Source: Mastigamoeba balamuthi (Eukaryota; Evosea; Mastigamoebida; Mastigamoebidae). Taken from it: a DNA stretch of 30,591 bases. Within the stretch, counting starts at the first letter, position 1. Each line of letters opens with the position of its first letter. The translations under genes were made by a program, and so were the position numbers. Location of the stretch: positions 182,556-213,146 of the forward strand of contig CACRSC010000020.1 of assembly GCA_902651635.1 (NCBI GenBank), in the 5' to 3' direction. Positions 1-10,300 of this stretch are shown here, one piece after another. Below the pieces are notes generated by a model. The model ran no database searches, had not been told where the DNA came from, and was given only the letters and a program-made list of their open reading frames with translations.

Positions 1-19
1 GGGGGGGGGGGGGGGGGGG
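1..19. repeat. Poly-G run at window edge
   Basis: Nineteen consecutive G residues open the window. A comparable run of 18 G occurs at 22575-22592. It could be a genuine G-tract or an assembly-edge artefact; nothing downstream shows a telomere-like repeat unit. Confidence 0.9.
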
Positions 20-35
20 TTAAATTGTGGGGGCA

Positions 36-63
36 GAGATATTTCTCCCCGCAATCCAGAAGA
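36..63 (+). repeat. 28-bp direct repeat, copy 1, running into a small hairpin
   Basis: This 28-nt segment recurs at 1612-1639 with one mismatch (27 of 28 identical). Both copies run directly into a short inverted repeat: here 58-77, with imperfect arms around a CTCG loop. The copies lie upstream of the first two genes (about 290 and 97 nt before the predicted ATGs). A shared promoter element or a remnant of a small dispersed repeat are both possible. Confidence 0.7.
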
Positions 64-290
64 TCTCTCGAGATTCTACTTCCCGGAGTTAATTAAGTGT
101 TCACGCCTCATAACAGCGCGCCGACACTCTCGCTTCGTTGTCGGCTCTCCCCGGAAGAAACCTCACTCCCCTTTTCCTCCCCGCAACCCCCTTTCTCCCG
201 CACCGTGCCATGGCAGCCCCCGGACCCACGGTTCGCTCCTCAGTCCTTCCCCATTTTACCAAAACCGGAAACAGCCCGAGGGCCACGTCG

Positions 291-312
291 CTCTCTCTCT
301 CTCTCTCTCTCT
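291..312. repeat. CT dinucleotide microsatellite
   Basis: An uninterrupted (CT)n tract lies 60 nt before the predicted ATG at 372, in the presumed 5' leader. A longer CT tract is found in an intron at 21221-21254. Confidence 0.85.
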
Positions 313-371
313 CACGCCAGCGCTCACTCACACGGCGCTCGCTCCCTCAGCCCCAGGAGCAGGAGGAGGCG

Positions 372-1364
372 ATGCTGAAGCAGCTGCAGGGCGTCGCCAG
401 CATGCTGCAGAGCGTGCGCCTCATGGAGCTGTGGCGCTACGTCACGCCTACGATGGTCACCGCCTTCAACTGGCAGGTGGCCAGGGAGGTGCCCGTCGAC
501 AGCGCCATGGTCGACGCCGTTGTGGTGCGCCGCGCCCCACACCCCATTCTCTTCTCACGGTGTCTGCACCCCCACTTGCTCCAAAGGGCCTGCTCGAGAG
601 GGAGCGGGCCAGGCAGCAGAGGGAGACCGCCGAGCAGCCGGCCAGGCAGCAGAGGGAGACCGCCGAGCAGCCGGCCAGGCAGCAGAGGGAGACCGCCGAG
701 CAGCAGGTTAGGCTGGAGAGGGAGGCCGCCGAGCAGCAGGCCAAGACTGCTTTCGAAATGCACATCGGGACCGCGATCTCTGCCCGGGGGGATAGCACCG
801 TGCTGATGCTGGGTCTGGGTCAGGTGGGCATCAACTACCTGTGGGACCATTACCGCGTCTTTGGGGACGAGACCATACTGAAGTTTCTGCGTGAGACGGG
901 CACTCGAACCCGCGCCCAGTGGCCCCCCCGCACTCCAGGGCGGGGCGGCCGCGGCTGCGGGGCCCGCACTGAACGTACCTACGGCGCACGACCAGGAGGG
1001 GCCGAGCCCGGTTGTGGGGCCCGCACCGAATGCGCCGAACGTACCCGTGCTGGTCCAAGCGCAGTCCCTGGCCGCCGAGACGTTGCGCAACCTGCTTCTG
1101 TTTGTGTGGTTCTGGAAAGCGGGCCACAGGCGAGGGATAGCATTGTGCCTCAGCATGGCCATGGGCTTCCATTGGGTGTGCGTCGGCGTGTTCACGGGTC
1201 TTAGGGTTCAATACCCGAATAGCCAGTATGCCACCCCTGCCATTTGGGTATTCTGTCACTTGCTCATCACCCTGCATTCTTGCGCACAAGAGAATAGAAT
1301 GCAGGGTGATTGCCAAGTGAAAGAACGCCCAAATGCACATAGCAGTCACTCATCAAGCAGATGA
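372..1364 (+). CDS. Hypothetical coiled-coil protein with a C-terminal hydrophobic segment (model uncertain)
   Basis: Not recognised. Exon 1 (372-524) begins MLKQLQGVASMLQ. A GT-AG intron 525-586 joins it in phase to exon 2 (587-890), which encodes an 11-residue repeat (ARQQRETAEQP, three and a half copies, predicted coiled coil) and then a more typical folded-looking stretch (LMLGLGQVGINYLWDHY). A good GTGAGA donor sits at 891. The acceptor is unclear: 1059 restores an open frame ending at 1364 that contains a hydrophobic segment (LCLSMAMGFHWVCVGVF), a possible membrane helix. The region 891-1059 carries a run of seven C and an imperfect duplication, so a sequence error or a different exon structure is possible. 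The first two exons are better supported than the last, and the end of the frame overlaps a large inverted repeat. Confidence 0.4.
608..739 (+). repeat. 33-bp tandem repeat (11-residue coiled-coil unit)
   Basis: Three nearly identical 33-bp units at 608-640, 641-673 and 674-706 are followed by a diverged fourth at 707-739. Each encodes an 11-residue unit of the form ARQQRETAEQP. The strict 11-residue period is that of hendecad coiled coils. Confidence 0.85.
1241..1335. repeat. Large imperfect inverted repeat (40-bp arms)
   Basis: The left arm 1241-1280 and the right arm 1296-1335 are reverse complements at 34 of 40 positions, around a 15-nt loop. The inner 10 bp (CCTGCATTCT) and outer 8 bp (CATTTGGG) are perfect. 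It lies at the 3' end of the uncertain first gene. Candidates are a small MITE-like element, a hairpin RNA precursor or a cruciform. No flanking target-site duplication was evident. Confidence 0.8.
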
Positions 1365-1747
1365 AGTGTGAGTGAGTTCTTATTCCCACTGATTAGCCAG
1401 CACACATGTATGAATAGAGTCGTTTTTTGGTTTGTCTCTTGATAAGAGGTAGTTGGGCCAGTTCTACATTGGCCTGCAGTACCGTGGGTGAATGTGCAGT
1501 AGAACAGGAGATGGGTCATGTTGTCATGGCTCCAGTCAAAGTGGTTGTTTTGGCCACATTTCTTACAGAGCACAGCCTGATGTGACTTACCCAGTGTTCA
1601 ACATCATGGCCGAGATATTTATCCCCGCAATCCAGAAGAAGATCTTGCGATCTTCTGCTTCCGCAATCTCATTTGCCAATTAAAAAGCCCCCGAGGACGA
1701 AGCCGCAAGAGGGGTACGAGCCCGACAAGCGCGCGCGCGCCGACGAC
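1365..1747. other. Intergenic region upstream of the FBXO11-like gene
   Basis: This is less GC-rich than the flanking exons. It holds no supported gene. It contains the second copy of the 28-bp direct repeat (1612-1639) and a hairpin at 1637-1656. A KRAR-containing open frame leads into the start of the next gene but has no ATG. Confidence 0.7.
1612..1656 (+). repeat. 28-bp direct repeat copy 2 plus perfect 8-bp hairpin
   Basis: Positions 1612-1639 repeat 36-63 with one mismatch. They overlap a perfect hairpin at 1637-1656 (AGAAGATC, TTGC loop, GATCTTCT), about 90 nt before the ATG at 1748. Confidence 0.75.
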
Positions 1748-3951
1748 ATGCCCGCGGGATCCCGGCCGCCCTCGCAGGACGTCCCGCCCCTGCCGGGCGA
1801 GCTCTGGGCCGCGATCCTGTCGTCGCTGGCCGACTGGCGCGACCTCGCCCGCGCGTCGGCCGTCTGCCACCTGTTCCGCTCCATCGCCGCGGACCCGCGC
1901 CTGTGGTCTGCTCCCCCCTGGCCCTCGCCTCTGCCGAGACGCGGTGCGGAATCGCGCTGAACCGACGCCGCTGCAGGAGAGACGCGCTGCGGGCGTCTGC
2001 TCGGACGACGGGGACCGCAGCGTACATTGTGCCCGTGGACGCCGGGCTGCTGGCGTCCTGGCGCGCCTGGACCGACGCCGCCACGGACGAGGGCCTCACG
2101 GTGCACCCTCCCCCTCGCCCCGCTGGCGCTGAGCTCTGCCCCTGCCCCCGCGTCTCTGCCCTCCAGAGGGACGCAGTGCCGCCGATGATGGAGGAGAGCG
2201 CGTGGGACTGGCGCCGAGTGTGCGAGGCCTGCGTGGCGATCGACACGCTCGACGAGGCGCTGGAGCTGGCGAGGCAGCAGAGCGTCGTCGTGCTCGTGGC
2301 GCCCGGGCGGTACGCGAGCCCCGTGCAGCTGCGGGGCTCTGCTGTGCTCGTGGGGATGCCGCTCGCTCTCGGCCCCGCCACGAGGGGTCCGTTCGAGCCC
2401 CTCGGGGCGCGCGACTCGCCCGCCCCCGACGAGGCGCTGCCCGTCGTCCTCGCCAACGTCTCTGTGAGCCTGCAGTCGCCCTCGGAGACGGTCTTCCTCT
2501 GCGGCATCGGCATCAGCGCTGCCCGCGACGCCCTGTGAGCTCCGCAACTCTTCCGAACTCCGAACTCGCTGGGGATTCTCACGAGAGCGCTGCCGCTGCC
2601 GCTGCAGGAGCGTGACGGCGGGCACCGCGGTGGTCGTGGGCTGCCAGCTGACGTCGAGGGAGCGGTACTGCGCCACTGTCACGGGCAGCGGGCGCCTGTT
2701 CTGCGCGGACTCGTTCATGTACGGCAAGGCAGGCGGGGCCCGCGGTGGCGTCTACGCGCAGGGCGGCAGGCTGCAGCTGCTGCGCACGCGCCTGACCGCC
2801 TTTGACGGGACGGGCGTCTCGATCGTGGGCTCGGCCTCGGCGTTCGACATCTGCGCGTGCCAGATCGACAGCCACACGCAGTTCGGCGTCTACCTGAGCG
2901 CCTGCACGGGCGTCATCAGCGACTCGGACGTGCACTCGACGCTGCTCTCGTGCGTCGTCGGCAGGGACAGGGCCAGGGTGACCATGCGGAGGTGCCAGCT
3001 GCGGGACAGCAAGCAGTGCGGGCTGCTGCTCGCCATCAACGGCGAGGCCTCGCTCGACGACTGCACTCTGACGCGCAACGAGTTCACCGCCGCCGAGTCG
3101 CGCCAGAGCGGCCAGCTGACGCTGCGCGGCTGCCGGGTCACGCACGGCGCCCAGCACGGCGTGTGCTGCATGGAGTCGGGGCTGCTGCTCGACGCCTGCG
3201 AGGTCACCGACAACGCGCTCGCCGGCGTCATGATCAAGTCCAAGGCCACCGCGGAGCTCCGCAACTCGAGCGTCTCGAGCAACAGGCGATCTGGTACCGC
3301 GTCCCCCAGCCACGCAAGAGAGCGCCTGCCACTCTGACTGCAGCGCGTCCCTCCTCCCGCAGGCGTGTTCATTGCCGAGGGGAGCTCGGCGGTGATGAGC
3401 GGGTGCCGGCTGGAGCGGAACGAGTGCGGCGCCGTGAGGATCAAGGGGGAGCTCGAGGCGCGCGACAACATCATCCGGCACAACAACGGTGGCCTGCAGG
3501 CTCTCGAGGCCGCCGCGGTCCTGCGCGAGAGCGGCAACGTCCTGTTCGGCAACGAAGTCGGTACGGGCACTCTGTGGCCTGCTATCGCTGACAGCTGGGG
3601 GCGCAGTGGCACCGGAGGTCCTGAAGGCGATCAGCAGGAACGTGTGCACGTACTTCGGGACAGGGGCTGCGTACATGCCGCAGTACTGGTACCACTGCTA
3701 CACGTGCGACAGCGCCGAGGACACGGGCTGCTGCGTCGTATGCGCAGAGAAATGCCACAAGGCACGCCACCAGCGTCCCGCTTGTCCCCCCCTCCGCATC
3801 CTTCCGCTCCAGCAAGCTCACCAGACACCCGCAGGGGCACAACCTTGGCGCCATCCGGTTCACGACGTTCTTCTGCGACTGCTACCCCAAGTGGGGGAAG
3901 TGCTGCTGTGCCCCGCTCGTCGGGGATATTACTATTTTTGATGGTGAGTAG
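1748..3951 (+). CDS. FBXO11: FBXO11-like F-box / parallel beta-helix / UBR zinc finger protein
   Basis: Predicted substrate-recognition subunit of an SCF (Skp1-Cullin-F-box) ubiquitin ligase. Exons: 1748-1905, 1977-2100, 2167-2534, 2608-3293, 3363-3560, 3607-3761, 3835-3951 (601 residues, all phases consistent). Residues about 14-52 are a clear F-box (LPGELWAAILSSL, ending DPRLW). Residues about 95-510 are repeated short turns such as CQIDSHTQFGVYLSAC, typical of right-handed beta-helix (PbH1/CASH) proteins. The C-terminus (about 512-600) has the Cys/His pattern of a UBR box (YHCYTCDS, CCVVCAEKCHKGH, FFCDC). This domain order is that of FBXO11/DRE-1. The sixth intron (3762-3834) needs a GC donor to keep CHKGH intact. 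The start is uncertain: the open frame extends upstream through a KRAR stretch without an ATG, so a 5' exon may be missing. Confidence 0.85.
3762..3834 (+). other. GC-AG intron (donor GCACGC)
   Basis: No GT donor can join the UBR-box sequence CHK to GHNLGAIRF. Cutting at AAG|GCACGC and at CGCAG|GGGCAC does so in phase. It is one of three introns in the window with the same non-canonical GCACGC donor. Confidence 0.65.
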
Positions 3952-4225
3952 TAAATGGCAATAGGGAACTCCGTTATAGCTATGCTCACGCAAGCAGTGC
4001 CCCGAGGACAAAGTCGTGCAACTAGGACTGTTGCCACTGGTGAAGTGCGGATGACTTGTTCTGATGTATAGCCCGGGCCTCTCCAGCAGTTTGCCAGCTT
4101 GCATCGCAACGAATATATCGTGTGGACTTATCGCGCCAGAGGGCTCCCCAGTAAGCCTGAGGCTTTCAAGGGCGGCAACAAGGCAGCTGCATTCTCTTGC
4201 TTACCTTTGTCTCTCTGATTGCATC

Positions 4226-6289
4226 TCATGGCGTGATCCTGATCATGACCACGTCGTGCGTGGGCACAAACGCAGTGAAGGAGTCGACGAAGGCCCCGAG
4301 GTCCTTGTGAGCCCACAAGTCGCGCACTGCAGCCTTGCGCGAGGGAACCCCGATGTCCTTCCAACGAGCGGTGATGTTCTGCCCCGTCGAGGCGCGGTTG
4401 AACAGCACTGCGGCCCACTCGTTGCCAGCCAGCGGCCCGGCCCATACCTGCAGCAGCTCCTGGCCATCGACGGCCGTCAGACAGGCTCCCCTGCTGCGGA
4501 TGGTCCCGTCCGGCTCAACCTCCCACCTCTGGCTGTCGCCCCCGTTGCACTCGTCCGTCTGCACGGCCGCGTAGCGCGTGTCGAGGCAGAAGCCGTTCAT
4601 CTTGGTCTGGATGGTGCCGTCGGCGCCGGCGTACCACGCCTGGTTGCGCGACTCCTGGCACTGGCTGCTGTCCCCCGGGTGGCAGTGGTACGTCTCCACC
4701 GGGGCGTCGGTGTCGTTCTTGCAGTCGACGACGTCGAGGCAGAGCCCGCGGTTGCGTATCGTCCCGTCCTGCTCGACGGTCCACTGCTGGCCGTGGCCGC
4801 CGTCGCAGGGCAGCAGCTCCACCGCCGAGGGCTCCGGCTCGCGCACGTACCCGGCGGGGCGCACGAGGGCCTCGCTGCGGACGAGGCGGCCCTGGACGCC
4901 CAGGGGGTCCTGGTTGACCGCGATGACCTCGGCGTTGGTGAGCGTCTCGAGGGTGGCGGGCGACATGGCTCCCACGTCGCAGCCCACCACCAGCGGCGCC
5001 TTGGCCAGTGCCCAGAGGCTGAAGTGCGCGCGGTACTCGGCGTCGGTCATGCGCCCGTTGCCCACCTCGAGCATGTCGGGGTCGTTCCAGCCGCCGGGGC
5101 CGGCGTAGGTGGACCACTTGTCGTTCTGGTCCAGTATCGACGTCATGCTGGCCCAGCTGTCCGTGATGTCGTTCTGCCGCCCTGTGCGTCAGTGCCCTGG
5201 TGTCTCTGCAATGCGTGCGTTGCGTGCCGTTGTGCGCCAGCTGTTGCCGACGGGGGAGGCCCACGTGGCGGGGTCGTCGACGCCCCACTCGCACATGCTG
5301 AAGAAGATGGGGCGGCCCGTCCTGTTGAGGGCGTCGCGCATGCGCGGGTAGCGGGCCTGCGGCTTGCTGTCGTCGGGGTAGCAGTTGTCGTACTTGAGGT
5401 AGTCCTGGGGGGATACCAAGCGCACGTGCCGGTCAGGCGCCCCTGCGGGTGGAGCAGCGAGGACAAGCGACGCACAACGTGCCACGAGGCGTAGGTCGCG
5501 GCGTCTGTCGTCTCGTGGCCGAGCGAGCCCGGCCTGCGGCAGCACGTCAGCAGCCCGGCGTCCGAGTACAGGCCGAAGAGCAGCCCTGTGGCGCCCCAGT
5601 AGCTCAGTGGGCGCCCTCACCACGGAGAAGAGAGGCAGGGGGTGCGCACCGCGGGAGTGGGCGTAGTCCGCGAGGTACTGCATGCCCCTGGGGAACCTCG
5701 TCTCGTCGGCCACGATCACGCCCCTGTCGTCCCGGTGGTCCTAGTGCGCCCAAAGTGTGCGGATGAGCCGCTCCGCCCTGTCAGCACAGCGGGATCGCTG
5801 GCGTGGGCCGACGGACCTGCCAGCAGTCGTCGAGGTTGACGTACCTGTAGCCCGCCTCGGCCAGCCCGCTGCTGACCATCTCTGCACGGGGCGAGCGACC
5901 GGGCGTGCGTGAGGTGTGTGGTCCTGCGTCGGTTACCTCCCGGTGACGAGACCGAGGGGCTCAGCGGGGGCGGCTGCTGAGCGGGCAGGCCGGGCGGACG
6001 CACGGTCGATGGTGCGCACGATGAGCTCCTCGCTGATGCCGCAGCCGTAGTGGTTCCACTGCGTGCCGTGCAGTGCGCGAGGGCGTTTGCCGCGGTGTGG
6101 GGGTGTGGGTCCGTCGGGTCAGTCAGCGCTCTTCGGGGGGGCGGCTGTGCATGTTTGTTGATCGGTGACGGGGTGCGTGTCATTCACCGAGTTCCACCCC
6201 ATCTGGGGCGTGCGGCCCAGTCCGTTGTCCAGGGCCACCGCCAAAGCCACCACAGCACTCAGACACGCCACCAGCGCGTGCCACGACAT
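4226..6289 (-). CDS. Secreted GH27 alpha-galactosidase with inserted beta-trefoil lectin module
   Basis: Glycoside hydrolase family 27, expected to cleave terminal alpha-D-galactose in a secretory or lysosomal compartment. Exons in coding order: 6289-6188, 6058-6004, 5881-5817, 5740-5650, 5585-5479, 5404-5228, 5173-4226 (514 residues). Residues 1-20 are a signal peptide. Family motifs follow: MGWNSWNHYGCG (30-41), NLDDCWQ (68-74), KYDNC with the presumed nucleophile D146, and WRTTND with the presumed acid/base D201 by alignment to the human enzyme. Then come GGWNDPDML and [10 protein letters not shown]. Where the C-terminal beta-sandwich should continue, about 140 residues (300-437) with three Q-x-W repeats ([33 protein letters not shown]) intervene. 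These mark an R-type beta-trefoil carbohydrate-binding domain. The sandwich then resumes ([18 protein letters not shown]). The intron at 5227-5174 has a GC donor. Confidence 0.9.
5174..5227 (-). other. GC-AG intron (donor GCACGC) next to the active-site Asp
   Basis: On the minus strand, ACAACG|GCACGC and GGCAG|AACGAC give WRTTNDITDSW, the expected GH27 sequence around the acid/base Asp. No GT donor exists between the conserved flanks. The intron is 54 nt. Confidence 0.7.
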
Positions 6290-7332
6290 CTGCAGGGTTT
6301 GTTTATGCAGTTTTTCGCATTGATATCTCATCTCTCGCCTCGTTATCTGTGACGTGGAAATGAGCCCCTGCAGGCGCCCCTGTGTCTTTGCAGCGGCGAG
6401 TGCGTGAGATGCAACCCACACTGTTCTCTCGCAGAGCGGTATTTCATCTATAGTCTTTGCCTGCAACATACCCAACTCGCAAATATGAACGGTAAAAATG
6501 ACGTCACATCATTTAAATCCTATTTTCAAGCAGAGAGACAACCCTTCGTTCGAATATTATTATCACGAAATCAATTTCCTGTTAGGGTCGGGCCACTTCG
6601 AGGACGTTTCACCGAAAAATTGCGCAGGAATCAAACGAGATCCGCCATTATTCGGCGTCGGTGAGTCAGGATTGTTCCTCTGTAATTTGCAGTACTTGCC
6701 TTGAGGTTTAGATGTTGAATGCACAGATCCGTGTTCTGGCAGGATGCGGCGGGAAGGGAATTGAGCGCTAAATGGCCTCGATTTCAGACGTAATTCAGGT
6801 GTATGATCAGAGACATCCGTAACAGGATGCAGAAACGGGCATAAATGAATGACCCGCCTTCATTAATTGCTGTCGGGTACCCTCTCCTTATTTGGGGGCA
6901 AATATCATTGTGGGCATTGCACCTCCACATCGGCTTTCCCGTCAAATAGGGAAGGCTCTGGTAAACCTTAATAGTTCTTGTTAATGTGGTTATGAATGGG
7001 GTATCTTCCATCCGGGGACAAAAATGTGTTAGCTCCAAGTGGGGCAAGTGTGCAGTTTGTTCTTTTTAGGGGAAAAACACACGCGCAGAAGAGAAGGCTG
7101 TTCCCCGTCTGACAAACGCTACGCAACGCGCGTATAAATAAACCCCGGTCGGCGCGTTTTGTGTCAGCCGGGGGTACAACATTTGCACTGGCAAAACCTC
7201 CGCCATTTCAGGCAAGGCGCGGGCCAAATAGATTTGCTTATTTGGCATGACGGAAACATGAGATAAAACCCTGCTTTCCACTCTCCATTCGATGTGATCA
7301 TACACTCTTGCAATACTCTCCCCGGGATAGGA
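6290..7332. other. Divergent intergenic region
   Basis: About 1 kb of lower-GC sequence lies between the start of the alpha-galactosidase gene (minus) and the receptor gene (plus). I see no conserved coding sequence, tRNA or strong repeat. It presumably holds both promoters. Confidence 0.6.
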
Positions 7333-10300
7333 ATGCACCCAAGACTCGCGCTTGCGTTGTGCCTCGTCCTCGCACTCGTTGCTAGACCCGGTGCCGCGGC
7401 AACGAACGCATGCAACACAAGCACGTCGCACAGCTTGAATCCGGACGCGGAGGGCAATGCGGTGATGGTCGTGGGCCAGTCCGCGCCTCTCTCAGGACAG
7501 CACGCCCAGAGGGGCATCGACGTGCGCGCGGGCCTCATGGCGGCTTTCGCCTTCGCCAACGAGACCATGCCGCTCAAGTTCGCGCTGGCCTCGCTCGACG
7601 ACGCCTACGACGACGCGCGCCAGCAGAGCAACGTCGAGCAGCTGCTGTGCACAGGCGCCAACGGCATGGGGCCCGCCTTCGCCATCGCGGGCTCTGTCGG
7701 GTCGTCAGCGAGCGAGGCCGCGCTCAAGGTCCTGCTGTCGTCGGCGGGGTCTGACGGAGTGCCGGTGCCGTTCGTCGGGAGCCTCGCGAGCAGCCAAGTG
7801 CTCCGCAACCGCTCCGTCGTCCTGCAGAACACGAATTCCTCAACCACAAATTGGAGGACTGGCGTGGTCCTGGCGAGGGCAGGCGGGGAGGACGAGCTGA
7901 CCGCCGTGCTGCAATTTCTGATGAGTGCGTGGGAATACCTGAACAACACGAGCATCTTCTACGAGGACAGTTCTCTGGGTCTCCTCTCGGCGGACTACCT
8001 CGGGGCGTCGCTCAGGGCTCTGGGGGCCTCTCTGCACTCGTCCTACAAGGTGCCCACGGGGACATCGACAAGCGGGCTCAGTTCGATGGCAAAAGACGCA
8101 GTGAAGCAGTTGAGCACCAACGGTGACCCCAGGACTGTTGTGCTCGTTGCACAGGCGAGCATGTGCGGAGCCCTGATCGAGGAGATGACGGCACAGAAGA
8201 AGCAAGACGTCCTCTATGTGGGGACGGCAGTGCTCACAGCAGATGAGCTCTATAGAGCTGTGCCACAGTCGACGTGGGACACCCTCGCGAGTCTGTGGGG
8301 CACAGTGATGTTCACTCAGGTGGTCCCCATGCCTTCCTCACCGGACAAATACAACATAGTCAAGTGCGCCCCCCACGACGTCAGGCCGTCCCTCTCTTCT
8401 CACAGTGGCGCACACAGGGACTTCCAAAAGGCGATGGCGGAGTACCAGCCAGGAATGAACCTGAGCCACGCTTCGCTCGAGGGGTTCATCGCGGGGCGCC
8501 TTATCACGACGGCTGCTAGCAGGGCCCTCGAGCTCAGTGGCTGGCCTCTGACGCGTGCCAGCTTCCTCGACGCCATCTTCCGCGATATCCGCACGTTCGA
8601 CCTTCACGGCTACACGCTGGGGCCCTACGGCGATGGCGTGGGTGAAACGGGAGCGACGCAGACTGCGGACGACTGGTGCAACCAGGGAGCGCACCAGGTG
8701 TTCATGGTTTACATGAACCCCGCCAACGGGGAGCCCGTCACCTTTGATTCCTTCTCGCTCAAGTTCTCTGGGTGCTCTGTCGCCAAGTGGAACAGCACGT
8801 CACGCATGGCCATCGTCGGGTTTCAGTCAAACATGACCACGATTGAAGACCTCGACTTCCAGACCGGACTGATCGCGGCAAGCGACTCGCACAACAGCGA
8901 CAGCAGCAAGGCTATGGCGAATGCAGACACGGACGACAGCCTCGACCAAGGAATCGCGCACTTTCGGACCAGACAGGCGCGACACACCTCAGCGCAGCTC
9001 TTCTCAGTCTGACATTTCATGTTGTTTATGCCCGCCAGGCTGTCGCAATGACGGGGCTGTCGGACAGCGAGCTCAGCCGCGCACTGGAGCTCATCGACGA
9101 CGGTCTCCTGCCTTTCCCCTTCGTAGCACCCAGATCAGGCCTCATCTCTATGAGGAGTCCATTCCGTCGGTCCGTTTCACTCGTTTTGCACTGTGACGTG
9201 CTCTCTTACAGTGCCATTTTTTTCGCAGAGAGGTGGTCAACCTCTTCGCCTCGTATTACCAGGAGGCCAGAACAGCAGTGGCATTCCTTTTCGAGAAGGT
9301 GAAGGTCGAGAAGATAGTCGTGCTGTGGAGCAGCGTCTCCACCTATCTCAACATCAGCACGGACTTCGTGGAGGGAATCAAGCTCTGCGGCAGCTACAAT
9401 GTAAGAGACCCAAACGTTTCCACCGGCGAACTCACAGCAGTCCTGCTCCTGTAGCTATCGAATATCAACAAGATGCTCGATCGCATAGAGTTCCAGGGGT
9501 TCGCCGCCGTCGAGGAGGTGGCCCAATATGCCAGAGAGAGGGCTACTCCTGGCAGCTCGTTCATCATCGTGTCCAGCGCAGAGGACGCCTTGAGTCTCAT
9601 GAAGAACATTAGTGTTGATATACCCGTTCTACTCGCGTCCTCTGCAAGTGCCTATGACTTCGCGACAAACATTCCAGATGGCAACAACTGGACACAAGTG
9701 TACCGGACGTCACTGATGCCCACGTTGTCGATGCTGCCATCGAGCAACGCACTGCGCAAAGACATGGAGAGCTGGGTGCTGTATGGCAGCGGACAGAGCG
9801 TGTTCGAGGGGTTCTTCGTGGGAAAGTTCATCGCGGCCGTCATCGAAAGCATGGAGGAGGAGAACAGCTCCGTGGAGATCACTGCCGAATCGTGGCTCAA
9901 TGCAGTCTACGCGAAGAAGTACTTCAAAATAGACAACAAGGTCTCTGTGGGCCCATTCCTCGACAAGAACAGCGACGAGAGGCTCTGCAACCAGGGCATG
10001 GACACTGTCTATGTCACGCAATTGTCCAAGACATCGTTCGATTACGTCAAGTTCTCCATCGATGAGACCCGGAGATGCGGGCTGGAGTTTGACCCTCCGA
10101 AAGTCATCATCTCCAGCCACGACAATGGGGAGCGTACTGTGATCCTTTCCACCACAATCCCCGGGTTTGTCGTCGTGTGCTCCCTCATCATCATCAGTGC
10201 TGTCGTGGCTAAGAACAGAGGGAGAGCTACACTGAAAAAGCTTAAGAGGAGTGAGCTCGAGATAGGAGAGCGCATTGGGAAGGGCCAATTCGGAGCAGTG

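Noticed and set aside
1-19. Poly-G as a telomere
   Set aside because: No tandem unit other than G, and no subtelomeric repeat follows.
1241-1335. Inverted repeat as a bacterial-style terminator
   Set aside because: Spliced genes and a Pol III tRNA show a eukaryotic genome; there is no T-tract after the hairpin.
2101-2166. Treating 2101-2166 as coding in the FBXO11-like gene
   Set aside because: It is in frame, but it has a GT start, a CTCCAG end and Pro/Cys-rich low-complexity content; removal gives a smoother linker. Retention cannot be fully excluded.
4226-5173. QxW repeats as evidence of a toxin subunit
   Set aside because: The lectin module is embedded in a complete GH27 glycosidase; it is a carbohydrate-binding domain only, with no toxin catalytic domain.
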